Of a stretch of 64,000 nucleotides of DNA, positions 1 through 11,011 are shown in pieces. The stretch comes from Buddleja alternifolia (lineage: Eukaryota > Streptophyta > Magnoliopsida > Lamiales > Scrophulariaceae). The DNA lies in contig CM033394.1 of assembly GCA_019426215.1 (NCBI GenBank), positions 42,530,423 to 42,594,422 of the forward strand. The letters are read 5' to 3'. The notes under the pieces were generated by a model, which was not told the DNA's origin, made no database searches, and saw nothing but the letters and a program-made list of their open reading frames with translations. The position numbers were made by a program, and so were the translations under genes. Each line of letters opens with the position of its first letter. The first letter of the stretch is position 1.

Positions 1-11
1 CTTTTGTGAAG

Positions 12-300
12 GATGTCCAGACTTGATCAATTTGAGTTTGAATAATAAATGTTTTATAATTTATTTATTGATCATTCTATCATAAGTAATTGAAAATTTT
101 AAATCAAACCAAGTTCAATCATATCTAACTAATTGTATGGCAACATAAAATAAGCTAAAATGTTGAGGATATAAATCATAAGATCATCATAAAAAAAAAA
201 AACCGAAGTCCTTGTTTTATTTAGCAAATAAAGTATTAGAAAATTCAATCCAAATAGACAATTTAGACCAATATATAATTAATAATGAGTGACCATTACT
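12..300. other. 3' flank of the Tic22-like gene
   Basis: AT-rich DNA downstream of the Tic22-like stop codon (minus strand), with no other gene seen. An AATAATAAATG-like stretch near 45-50 could serve as a poly(A) signal region. Confidence 0.35.
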
Positions 301-312
301 TCTCAAAAGTTT

Positions 313-1864
313 TCAGTTTCCGGGAGGTATGAACACGAAGTCGTTCCACCTTGATGTCGAGCAATCCTATAAATATCAAAATAATTGTAAATGTGAAAGA
401 AATCGAGAATGCAAATAGTGAGTAATTGCGTGAATATGGCGTAGGTTTCTCACCTTCATTTCTTGTATTATATCTTCTAGAGCTGTCACCTACCATACCA
501 TTATAATTAGTAAGAAATAATAAATAATGTTTATGACTCAGTCCCATAACTTCTTTTTTATAGATTTTAGAGTTAGAGATTACCGCTAAACCAGCTCGAA
601 CCACTCAAACCGAGCCGATCAACTTGAAAACGGTTAATTTAAAAACTTGATGGGTTAATTATAACTGCAACTAGCATTCTGGCCGCTTATTATATATGTT
701 ACACATATATGTATTTATAGTCAAGGATTAGCGCCAATGTTTGAAAATAATATATACATATATATTGTCTCAGAAGAGTGATTTTATTCATTTTCGTGTA
801 ATACTTTATTTTTAGGAAAAATAAATTAAATACTTTATTTGAACAATTGTTTTTATTTGATTTGAAGAAAAGTTTCATTTTTTCTATCATATTATATATA
901 CTTGGAATAATTTTATATAAAAATTTATTTTTGATAATATCCAAAAATTTTCACTCATTACCAATTATGATAATATAATATTAATTTAGTAACTCCACTT
1001 AATCTTGTACATCTCACCTACTCAATTCTATTTAATTAAATTTACAGCACAAATATGTTCTTAAATTTTCTTAGGGAAAATTTCATTTTTGGTCCCCCAG
1101 TTTTACAAGAAATCCGATTTTGGTTCCTCAGTTACATCTCTCATCAAATTTGGTCCCCCAGTTATCACTTTTTAATCAATTTTGGTCCCTCAGACAACTT
1201 TTGGGGTCAATTAAAATATCAAAAATTGCATTTTGCACCCTAAAATATAAATTATGATAATTTTCACCCCAAAAAAGAATAACTAATGAATTTCATCTTT
1301 TTATCATATTTTTAATTATGATATATTTACATATTTTTTAATTATGCATGAAATAAGACATGTTAAGATATATTATAAACGTATATGAATACCATAAAAT
1401 TACACACATTGTTAAATTTATACATATCAAATGTATCAATTTATATCAATCATGAGCGCATATACATATGAAACTAAAATTAAAGCTTATGTTTTGGAAA
1501 ATAAATTTGCTGGTTCATTTCAATCCAGATAATTTTCATATATAAAGTTGTGTAAAATTCACTTTTATTAATTCATATAGGAAAATTTGGAATTAGACAC
1601 TTTCTCAAGTTACAAAAATTGTTGAAAAATTATTGTATAAACTCGACGTTAAAAACCAAATGATTTAAATTACGACACATCAATAATAAAATATATAACA
1701 TATTAATATAACATTAATTTGGACTCTTTGATATATTCAACACACACATACAAATTCTTTTAAAAATTGCTCACTTTTTACACAAACTGTCTCTCCCTGT
1801 GTCCAAATTTTACTTCAAGATTCAAGAACAACCGGCACTAGAATAGCTCTCTGTCTCTCTCTAC

Positions 1865-1915
<51 letters not shown>

Positions 1916-4900
1916 CCTAGATTCTAGATTTCTTCTCTTATTACTTAGTTAATTACCCTTCTCACTTATTCTCTCTCTCTCTCGAACTCTTCTATTTTGT
2001 TTCACACACACACACAAACACACACAGTCAGTGTGTGAGGATTGGAGAGTTTGATATTGAAGAGAAAAAAAATGGGGTTTTGCTGGGCAAAGACATGCAA
2101 TAATGAACAAAAATGGAGTTTTGTTCTCTCCATTGTGAAATCGAACAAGATGTGTAATTTTATGATATATATATACACACACACACACACATTTATAATA
2201 TATCTTAACATGTCTATGTCTTATTTCATGCAAAATTAAAAAATATGTAAATATATCATAATTAAAAATATGATAAAGGGTGAAATTCGTTAGTTATTCT
2301 TTTTTGGGGTGGAAATTATCATAATTTGTGTTTTTGGAGTGCAAAATGCAATTTTTGATATTTTAATTGACCCCAAAAGTTGCCTAAGGGACCAAAATTG
2401 ATTAAAAAGTGATAACTGAGGGACCAAATTTGATGAGAAAAGTAACTGAGGGACCAAAATCGGATTTTCTTGTAAAACTGGGGGACCAAAAATGAAATTT
2501 TCCCATTTTCTTACTTATTAGTTATAAACACAAATAAGTTAAAAGATTCAAAAGTATAATTTGGAAACCCGCCAACCCACCAACCCGTCCGCTAAATACC
2601 TTCAACACAACTAACCCGAACTACTCTAATTGAAAAAATAATAATGTGGTTTTGATTTAATATTTTCGTCAACGCGCACATGTCGAATTGTGTTGATTTT
2701 TCTCCTTAAAGTCGCCTGAACCCCACCGTGTACACCCCTACTTAGTTGGATCCTCCAGTCCAATTTTTTTTATTGTACTTATTGTTTTATTAACTTCTAC
2801 AATCCCATCAATAATTAGCACACAAAAGCTATTTTCTTAGATGAGAAATTTTAATTAAAAAAGCAGCAAGAAACCTGAATAGTTTGTTTCTCTTTCCCAT
2901 TGTGATTCAGTTCTTTTTCTTCTCGGATAGCTTTTTCTAGATCCTCCTGCATGTACAATAAAACATGGGATATTTGAATATAGATATACTATTTAATATA
3001 TTTCATGGAATTATAGGAATGTGAAATATAATTTCATCCTATACGTCACCTTTCTAAAAAAAGCACGTGGTGTATTTGTGCTTCCATCGGCCATCATCCT
3101 CAAAGCATCGGACTGCAACTCACCAAAGAAATTTATTATATTTAATTTATATATATATATATATATGCCAATTTAGGGTTTTTTTTATTAGAATATTATT
3201 CTAATAAAAAACCCTAAAATGAAAGTCATCATTCATTCGAAAGAAAATGTCGATTATTTCATTAAAGGCCAAAAATTTAGAATGGAGAAAATAATATAAT
3301 ATATATGATTACACTATTGCCTACATTATTAAATTTAGAACAATAGAACTAAATTTACACAATATCCTTAATTTAACCTTGTTTATTGAGTATATGCATG
3401 GTCTTAAATTTTACTCGAAATCCCAATATTTCAGATTTCCTAGGGTCCCCAAGCCAAATTTTACATTTGATCCAATTTCACAGAATATCCGTCGAAATTT
3501 TGACCGAAGCCCAAAATTTTCCAAAATTTAAAAACAAGATTAAATTATTTTTCACAATATCCACCGAAATTTCGACCGAAACACGAAATTTTGCAAAATT
3601 AAAGATAATATTAAATTATTTATATTTAATTTAAATATTTATGTTTAATTATAACATGTAAAAATTAATTTTTGATATTCTTTTTCTTTCTTTAGGACCA
3701 CAATTATCGAGTATGAAAAGTTAATATGAGACGGAGTATAACAATTTTAATCCTAGAAATTTCATATGATTCCAAACAATATATATTTTATGAAAATTGT
3801 ATGTGTGTTGTTGTAGAGTTTTAAAGCTATTTATTCATTAATTTACTTCCAAATCCTACTTAGTTTAAATTTCCACCATAATTTTACTCATACTATTTAA
3901 CAAAGCTCACTATATATACATTATATACACAGTATTATTAATGTAAAAAAATGCATACTAATGTAAATTATAGATACCCAAAGTTTTATTTAAAATTGTC
4001 AATTATTCCTAGAAATTTTCATGATTTCTATAGAATTGAAACCAAAATTATAAATATCCTCGAAATTTCCATAGAAATTTGCGTTAATGTAATATCTTGA
4101 AATCTACAACGAGACCAATATCTAATACCTTTGAGTGTATGAATGTTTTACCTTTCTTAAATTTAGAACACCTGAATTAAATTTTGCACAATGTACTCAA
4201 ACCTTATTTATTCTAGTACATGATTGTTTTACCCTTCAATTTTAAACTTGGAACAATTAAAGTAAAGTTCACAGAATTCCTTAGGCCTTATTTAAGAGGA
4301 AGATATTTTATATACGATAGAAGTTAATTAATAGAAATAAAATTAAAATCATATCATATATTTTATAAGTAACTAACAAGGACATTCTTTCAAATAAAAA
4401 GGAACAAAAATTTGACTTTTGTTAGTTCTTGAAAGAGCGAAAACCTGGAAAACTGGAACTCCAGAAAAGCACTCATCATGAAAGCCAGCTTTCTTTCTTT
4501 CCTGCAGAATATTATTCACCTTAGTAGTCGTTGTACAGCTTTTCAACAACTTACATAATCGATTCATGTCAATTAAAAATATCTAATTCTTACGGAAAAT
4601 GTTACATACCGTTGATTGTATACGACCAATTTTCACCTCTCTAAGATTTGGAAAATATTGACATATTAAATCTAGCTAATAAAGTGAATTAAATACAATA
4701 TTTTTTTGCCAAAACTAAGAGAAGTGAAAAATCCAATTATATACAATCGGTGTTATTTATATACCATTTGCAAAAGATTTATTTTTGAGATGGCAAAGAT
4801 TTACAACATACAAAAAAGGAAATCAATATGGCAAAAACTTTAAACAGTTGCAACAGCTTTACATCATACAAGAAAGAAATCAATATGACGAAAACTTTAC

Positions 4901-5936
4901 AATTCTCGAGGATCTCTTAATTACCTCGATGGCGTTTTTCACTTGAGACACATCTGGCACCAGTCTAGTTGGAACTCCTCCCCCAGCTTCAAAAATCTGG
5001 AAATCAATTCAAAGTTGTAATCATATGAAATCAAACATGTATGAATTATTATGATTTCATTATTAATAATTAATGAACATGGAATTCATTTGAATTCTAT
5101 ATTCGATCACCACCATTATATGCCATCGTTTTAGTTATTCCTTCTGTCACTATTCCACTTTTGTTCATCTAAAAATGTTTGTCGCTTACTATAAAAGTAG
5201 GTATTTATGAACTAATCGGACGATGTTAGTTTTCATTTCAATTGAAGAATAGGTAATTAATTCATTTTACCATAAAACTGTAATCGTATTTACGGAAATA
5301 AAGTTTCATATAAGGAAATAGACAATAGTTATAAATTAATAAATTGAAATCATGGCATAATTTATAAGGTAATGCTATTTATTGTCTTTTGTTACTATAT
5401 GGAAAAAGTATTTTGAAAAACAATTGACTTTTATTAATTCCTAATAAAATTTAGGAGGAGACGATGAGTTATTAATCAACAGTTAAAATTTATTAATTAA
5501 GTACCTCGGCGAGTGGAACACTGGTGTGATGGAGACCTTTGCGCTTATTGGCTTGTGAAAGGTTGAGTTTTCGGAGAGAAGCGTCAGCATCTGGTTTACT
5601 AAAGAAGTAGAAAATAGCTTTTCTTTCTACAGCGTCAGAAACCGTGGCGCAAACAACATCATTAGAATTCCTAATACTATATACAGGGACCTTAACAAAA
5701 CGCTCTTTGATTTCCTCCTCTGAAAGCGCTTTCTTCTCAAGAATATCCGAACAACGACTTCTACCAGAAGAAGAAGCGGGTTTTAAAAAATTGGTAGTCA
5801 GAAAGTTGGAGAAGTGGGATCGGAGATTATTCAAGGCAAGATGGTTTTCTGGGTTATTCGATGAACAAGGCTGTTTAGGCTTGAAGAAATTCATCATAAC
5901 AGTGGGAGTGGAGATGGATACACATACACTAGACAT
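313..5936 (-). CDS. Tic22-like chloroplast protein, complete seven-exon gene
   Basis: Exons read on the minus strand: 5505-5936, 4925-4996, 4445-4501, 3050-3112, 2875-2946, 454-489 and 313-366. All introns are GT-AG and phase 0, giving 261 aa. The N-terminus (about 60 residues, rich in Ser/Asn/Pro with basic residues) resembles a chloroplast transit peptide. The rest has Tic22-family signatures: VPVYSIRNSNDVV (exon 1), RLVPDVSQVKNAIE (exon 2), SGVPVFQ (exon 3), AFFRK then EDLEKAI (exons 4-5), and the C-terminal WNDFVFIPPG (exon 7). Tic22 proteins act in the chloroplast intermembrane space in protein import; this looks like the 'Tic22-like' branch rather than classical Tic22. Start chosen as the first Met, 27 bases from a TATA motif. 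The intron between exons 5 and 6 holds a whole Mutator-like element. Family and exon model by eye; expression unknown. Confidence 0.77.
1074..2504. mobile_element. Non-autonomous Mutator-like element in a Tic22-like intron
   Basis: Long terminal inverted repeats of about 310 bp start GGGAAAATTTCATTTTTGG (1074 onward) and end with the reverse complement at 2504. The element is flanked by a perfect 9-bp target duplication ATTTTCTTA at 1065-1073 and 2505-2513, the length typical of Mutator elements. No transposase is visible. The interior (about 1390-2190) holds a long (TA)n run, a CT-rich tract and CA repeats; it could be captured host DNA (Pack-MULE type) but I recognise no gene in it. Confidence 0.9.
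1869..1912. repeat. (TA)n microsatellite
   Basis: A pure alternating TA run of about 44 bases inside the Mutator-like element, likely length-variable between individuals. Confidence 0.95.
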
Positions 5937-5962
5937 GATTAACCTAGGTTAACTTATGTAGT

Positions 5963-5974
5963 CTTATATATAAG
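5963..5974 (-). promoter_or_regulatory. TATA box of the Tic22-like gene
   Basis: A palindromic CTTATATATAAG lies 27 bases upstream of the minus-strand start codon. If it is the TATA box the 5' leader would be very short, so the transcript start or the start codon could lie slightly elsewhere. The same site is kept in the second copy at about 14154-14165. Confidence 0.45.
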
Positions 5975-6023
5975 TGTAGGTGGGCGCATATTAATGCCTG
6001 CAAAGGAAAGTTTTGGTAGGGCT

Positions 6024-6803
6024 GGTGATAAATGCCAGAGCTATTCTCCTAATGCCAGAGAAAAAGTATTTTAATTGACAAATTTGCCCTTAGTCAATCA
6101 TTCAACGTTAAACAACACAGCTGAGCCTCCCTCCACCTCGACTCCAACTTCTCCCGCCTTCCCCGTATCCCAAAAATACAGTATTGCAGCAAGCCTCTAT
6201 TCTTCAATTTTAATAGAAGTTTTTACAAAAAACAAATTGATAGCAAAAAAAAGAAAATTAACCCAAATGTTGAGAGGGAATGGAACCAAGGATGATATAT
6301 ATATATAAATCATCAAAACCCAGGGGATACCCACCCAACAATACTTTTGGCCTTGTTCCCCAAAAATTGCCATTTCCGCAAAGCAAATTGCCAAAACCAT
6401 AATTTGGTATAAAACAAATGAATGGAATGAATTTGCAAAAAAAAAAAAAAAAAGAAATGAATGGAATGGAATGGAATGAGAATAACTCATACAATGGTAT
6501 GTGTAATTTTATGTTCCAAACATTATTCTGGGAAGGGATTTGTGGTAATGGTTGAGTGTGTAGAATAGGATTTGTTTGATTTGGAGTGGTAATTGAGTTG
6601 CATTATTTTACAAATTTAATTCTATTACACCATGTCACCAAAAAGGATGACGTGAATGGAAGGTGGCAGCGTCGATGGTTGGGAGTGAGTGGGGGAAGGT
6701 GGAGATGGAAGTCTCACATTGTCGTTCATTTGTATTAAGGCCAAAAAAGTCAATTAGAGCACTTTTGATCTGGCATTAGAAGAATAGCTCTGGCGTTATC
6801 ACC
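6024..6803. mobile_element. MITE with GGTGATAA inverted ends, upstream of the Tic22-like gene (copy 1)
   Basis: Inverted ends of about 40 bp: GGTGATAAATGCCAGAGC… on the left and …GCTCTGGCGTTATCACC on the right. A clear target duplication was not found; flanks are AGGGCT and GGCCTT. The left edge is only 87 bases upstream of the Tic22-like start codon, so it replaces most of the original promoter region. The interior has no gene, only an A-tract and ATGGAATGGA repeats. Confidence 0.72.
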
Positions 6804-6809
6804 GGCCTT

Positions 6810-8004
6810 TTTGTAGATGTGCACCGCGCCGATGTGTCATATACGTGTATATCATACAACATCAGCATATAATGTAATCATATAGTGATGTGGTATGATA
6901 TGCACCATTTGGTGTTCAACACTCAGTGCACTAAAGAATTTCACCGTTTTTGTATATAAGAAGAAGTCAAACAGTGCTTAAAAAATGAAGAGGACTTTCT
7001 AGTCAATTGAACAACACAAAAATTCACATTGGGGCGCGCTTATAACTTTCAGGAGCCCTAATAATCCGTAATAGTTAAAACTTGTATTATTCATATAGAG
7101 TATACATACGTACATAGAATTAAAAATACTCTTGTTTTCATATGTAATATGCGTACATAACGAATAATACTTGTACTTTAGAATCGAAACGTTTAATAAG
7201 CATACTATACATGTCCTATATTATAATTTACGAATAATACATTATTTTTCACACATTATTTTTAATTAGACTTAAAAGTTAATAATTATATATTATATGA
7301 TTAAAAACAATAAGCTATTTACCTCCACGTGATGAAAATAATGAAGCACTCCCTAAATGTATTTAACCTACATTCAACAATTAAAAAAAACAAAAGTGCC
7401 CTTACTTTTAATAAAACTATTTACATTATATTTTTCTTTTTAGTATTTATATTTAATTTTTTATTTTACCATCTTCTTTCCCATTCATCTTCTTCCCCAA
7501 ATAAAACCTAACGCTAATATAGTTTCAAACTCCACCAACCATCGCGCAGCCCCACTCACCTCCACATCATTCACCGCACACTGCGTCGCTGACCGCGGTG
7601 GAGGCGGCGGCGAGTCGGCGATAACGACGCCATTTAATCTATAAATTTTTGTTTGCAACTTCTAAGTTCTATGTTTCAATGGAGATTTTCATCAACTAGT
7701 CTTTGGCATTCTTTAAATCTTGTTATTGAGCTGGGTTTGTCCACCGCCCGGAAACCACCACAGTAACCGCCTGTGAAATTTTTTGAAACTAATGTACATA
7801 TGCATATGTACAAACTGTATACATATATATACATATGTACATTATCAATTATATTCATAAATTGTAAATTTATTATTAATAAAATATTATATATTAAGAT
7901 TTTGAAAAAATATAAGATATTGACAAGATGAGATCTAATGACGACCATTGATCTCTAAGAAAATTGATCCAATGGTTGTAAAATTACAAGTAAAATTTAA
8001 ATTT

Positions 8005-8042
<38 letters not shown>

Positions 8043-8785
8043 GTAAATCTTTATCATTCATCTTTATTTAAGATGTATGTTTGCTATTAATTTGATTAAA
8101 ACTTAGTGTTGATTTTGATCAATTAGATGCAATGGTTGGTAAATAGGGGTAAACTGATCTTATGAAGACAACAATAATATAACCACTTGCAAAATGGGAG
8201 AGTGAGGCACATGGGAAGCTAAAATGCTTCATTTTGAAAATCATGAGCAGGTAATTAAATTTTTTATTATTTTTTCACAAAAGCTTTTTCTCTACGTTCG
8301 AATTACACATAGTAATTAACCCTTAGAATTTGTATAATACGTCTGTAGAGCTAAGTCTACTAAATCCCATTACTTCACTTATTGGTTTTTTGAAATCCCT
8401 TCATTTTTACATGGATTTGGGAGTGGAAATTCTCTTGATTAGCTATCTTTCATGTTGGATTAAATATTTTGATTGGATTTTACTAATCCATGGCTATTTT
8501 ACATTTTATTGTTTTTCAAGTATTATTAGCCTACTCATGAAGGGTGTACTCCAATAGTCCAAATTCGAGGGGAAATTAAAAGGAAAGACAAAAAAGAAAT
8601 AGAAAACAACAAAAAGAAGAGATAGAAGTTTTGTATTTTTCTGTATTTATTTGCTTTTCACATCTCCAATGGTTTTGGCTAAATTAATTAAGCATGAAAG
8701 TTCCTAATAAGCTTTTCGCTTATCTAATGGGTTTTAGGGATTTGGAGTGATTAAGGGGTTAATTAAGCTTGAAATTAGTTCTTAA
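6810..8785. other. Gene-free stretch, unit 1
   Basis: No coding region can be supported here. It holds a GC-rich patch at 7530-7630, a palindromic TATA/ACATATG tract near 7795-7845, and a (TA)n run at about 8010-8038. The same DNA is repeated at about 15000-16975. The open frames at 8330-8557 and 16515-16742 are kept only because the DNA is duplicated; they show no domain. Confidence 0.6.
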
Positions 8786-8789
8786 TATA

Positions 8790-9320
8790 TTTTTTAAGAA
8801 AAATCGGTTTTATATATCATTCAATTGAAAGTTTATAACGACTTGAACAATACAATTCATATCGACTAAAATGATATAGTAAGAACATCTGAAACATCAA
8901 CTACCATGTTCTTGAAGATAACAAATCTTAAGAACTCACAAACAAACACAAGAAAATTCTTGTGCAACTCCTATTCAATGAGAGATGAAACTTTCATTCA
9001 AGAAAGAGAGCAAACTCTCATACGAGATAGAAAATAAAATACTTAACAAAATATCTAAAACGCTATATAAATTTAAAAACTTAAGTATCACTCGTCTTCA
9101 TCTCGTCAGATTTGTCTCTGTCTCTTTAGATCCATATCCATCTCGTGGAGATGTGTCTTTAGATCCATATCCTTTTCGTTAGATTTGAAAATATGATGTA
9201 CAACTTGAAGAAGAGTGCTCCAACCCAATCCGGTGAAAGACTGCTTCACCAAGCCATTGTCGGCGGAGGAAAATAGAAAAAAAAAGGCTAGGGTTTAGAG
9301 AGAGATGAGGGGAGAGAGAA
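8790..9320 (-). mobile_element. Retroposon-like repeat, copy 1
   Basis: About 530 bp, also present at about 16977-17505 and at 36419-36962. Read on the minus strand it starts with a CT-rich tract containing CTCTAAACCCTAGCC and ends in AAACCGATTTTTC followed by a short A/T tail. Copy 3 has a 12-bp target duplication, pointing to retroposition. No reading frame with a known domain. Confidence 0.6.
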
Positions 9321-9764
9321 TATTAATAACTTAAATGTATAGGGAAAAATTAATTTTTGGACCAATTGAAGTTTGGCCATAACACTTTTAGGCCCATAGG
9401 AATTTTTTTGACGCTATTAGTCCCATTGGAGTAAAAAATTAACACTTTTAGTCCCGTCCGTCAATTTTTGTACTGAAACAAATGTTGAATTATTTTTGTA
9501 TGTTTATGAGATTTAACGGCGCGTGAATATCATGCGCTTTTTTCCGTTACCTAGATTGGATCCTCAGCCACTTAGTGGGATTTGGGCTTGTTTTGGGCCC
9601 TGGGTCCTCACACTATTGTTAAGGCCTAAATATCCTATTTTAGTATATCATTAAGTTCCCCACTTCATCAGTATAAGAGATGAGATGCGGAACAATTCAG
9701 ATTTTATGTTGAAGTAGTCGAGCCAAATATATGATTCAAAACTTGATCAATAATAAATGATAAT

Positions 9765-10412
9765 TGTTCACACAAATTTTCAAGTCTGCAATTTTACAAA
9801 AAAAACAAGAAAATATAATATGGACAAATAAATAAATCAATTTAAAGAAAATTACAATATCGTGAGAATAATTCTCCTATCGAAGACTAATCCCCTGATT
9901 CTTCCTTCAAGAACTTTGATTTGAATATTGGAACAAAAATCACTTCTTTGATTTTCTCCAATGTTGATTAGAATATTTATAACGTTGATGCGAGGGCTCT
10001 ACAGCTTAATCTCGGATCAAACGATGTAAATGATTTGGGAAGGTTGAAAGCTTCAAGGTCGACTCGTCGCTTTGATCTTCCTTCAACTTGATTTGGACTT
10101 CTATAACGTTTATTCGAGGGTTTAGCACCTTAATCTTGAATCAAATGTTATAATTTGATGAATTTTGCCAAGAACGCCTTGAAGTTTGCTTTGAAGGCCT
10201 CCTTGAATTTGAAGAACTTGTAGAGAGAATTTGGAAACTTCTCTTGTCTTCTCTAGCTTCAATTAATTTATTTATTTTTGTGTCTTTATTGTGTGCTCCC
10301 AAGAACCCTTTTTATAGATGTAGGATGGAGAAGTCACAAATGCTTTAAACACTTTTGATAATTATCTCTTTAATTTTGTATTTATTAAGAGATAAATATC
10401 ATTTACTTTTGA
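9765..10412 (-). mobile_element. Truncated Ty3-type LTR at the duplication junction
   Basis: Starts TGTTCACACAAATTTTC after ATAAT, like the LTR at 17954, and matches it for about 648 bp before breaking off at the junction. ATAAT before it is the same target duplication as in unit 2, so the retrotransposon was already present when the segment duplicated. Confidence 0.9.
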
Positions 10413-10675
10413 TATATCATAATTAAAAATATGATAAAAAGATGAAATTCGTTAGTTATTCTTTTTTGGGGTGGAAATTATCATAATTTATGTTTTTGGA
10501 GTGCAAAATGCAATTTTTGATATTTTAATTGACCCCAAAATTTGCCTAAGGGACCAAAATTGATTAAAAAGTGATAACTGAGGGACCAAATTTGATGAGA
10601 AAAGTAACTGAGGGACCAAAATCGGATTTCTTGTAAAACTGGGGGACCAAAAATGAAATTTTCCCATTTTCTTAC
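10412..10675. mobile_element. Fragment of the right TIR of the Mutator-like element
   Basis: Matches 2251-2504 and is followed by the same ATTTTCTTA target sequence. It is the left edge of duplication unit 2; the rest of the element is absent here. Confidence 0.92.
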
Positions 10676-11011
10676 TTATTAGTTATAAACACAAATAAGT
10701 TAAAAGAATCAAAAGTATAATTTGGAAACCCGCCAACCCACCAACCCGTCCGCTAAATACCTTCAACACAACTAACCCGAACTACTCTAATTGAAAAAAT
10801 AATAATGTGGTTTTGATTTAATATTTTTGTCAACGCGCACATGTCGAATCGTGTTGATTTTTCTCCTTAAAGTCGCCTGAACCCCACCGTGTACACCCCT
10901 ACTTAGTTGGATCCTCCAGTCCAATTTTTTTTATTGTACTTATTGTTTTATTAACTTCTACAATCCCATCAATAATTAGCACACAAAAGCTATTTTCTTA
11001 GATGAGAAATT

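Larger units (their letters stand above)
2251..10412. repeat. 8.2-kb tandem duplication, unit 1
   Basis: This segment is repeated almost exactly at 10412-18601, with scattered substitutions and small indels. It begins inside the right terminal repeat of the Mutator-like element and ends inside an LTR. It holds Tic22-like exons 1-5, a MITE, a retroposon copy and the first part of a Ty3-type LTR. Confidence 0.93.

Noticed and set aside
296..604. 102-aa frame on the minus strand at the window start
   Set aside because: Two small Tic22-like exons (313-366, 454-489) explain the DNA in another frame and by splicing.
1949..2239. Several overlapping frames rich in Cys/Val/Tyr repeats
   Set aside because: Low-complexity translations of CA and TA repeats inside the Mutator-like element.
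4373..4567. Open frame running on past SGVPVFQ as VFALSRTNKSQIF…
   Set aside because: It is intron read-through. An exon ending at CCAG/GTTTTC joins in phase to exon 4 at 3050-3112, which supplies the expected AFFRK sequence.
5644..5952. Plus-strand frame opposite Tic22-like exon 1 (repeated at 13835-14143)
   Set aside because: Shadow of the real minus-strand exon; no domain and present twice only because the DNA is duplicated.
7794..7845. Palindrome around GTACATATGCATATGTAC as a regulatory or replication site
   Set aside because: Alternating AT-rich sequence forms such palindromes easily; no supporting context.
8330..8557. 75-aa hydrophobic frame, identical at 16515-16742
   Set aside because: Conservation reflects the recent tandem duplication. 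AT-rich DNA gives such frames by chance, and no promoter or family is evident.
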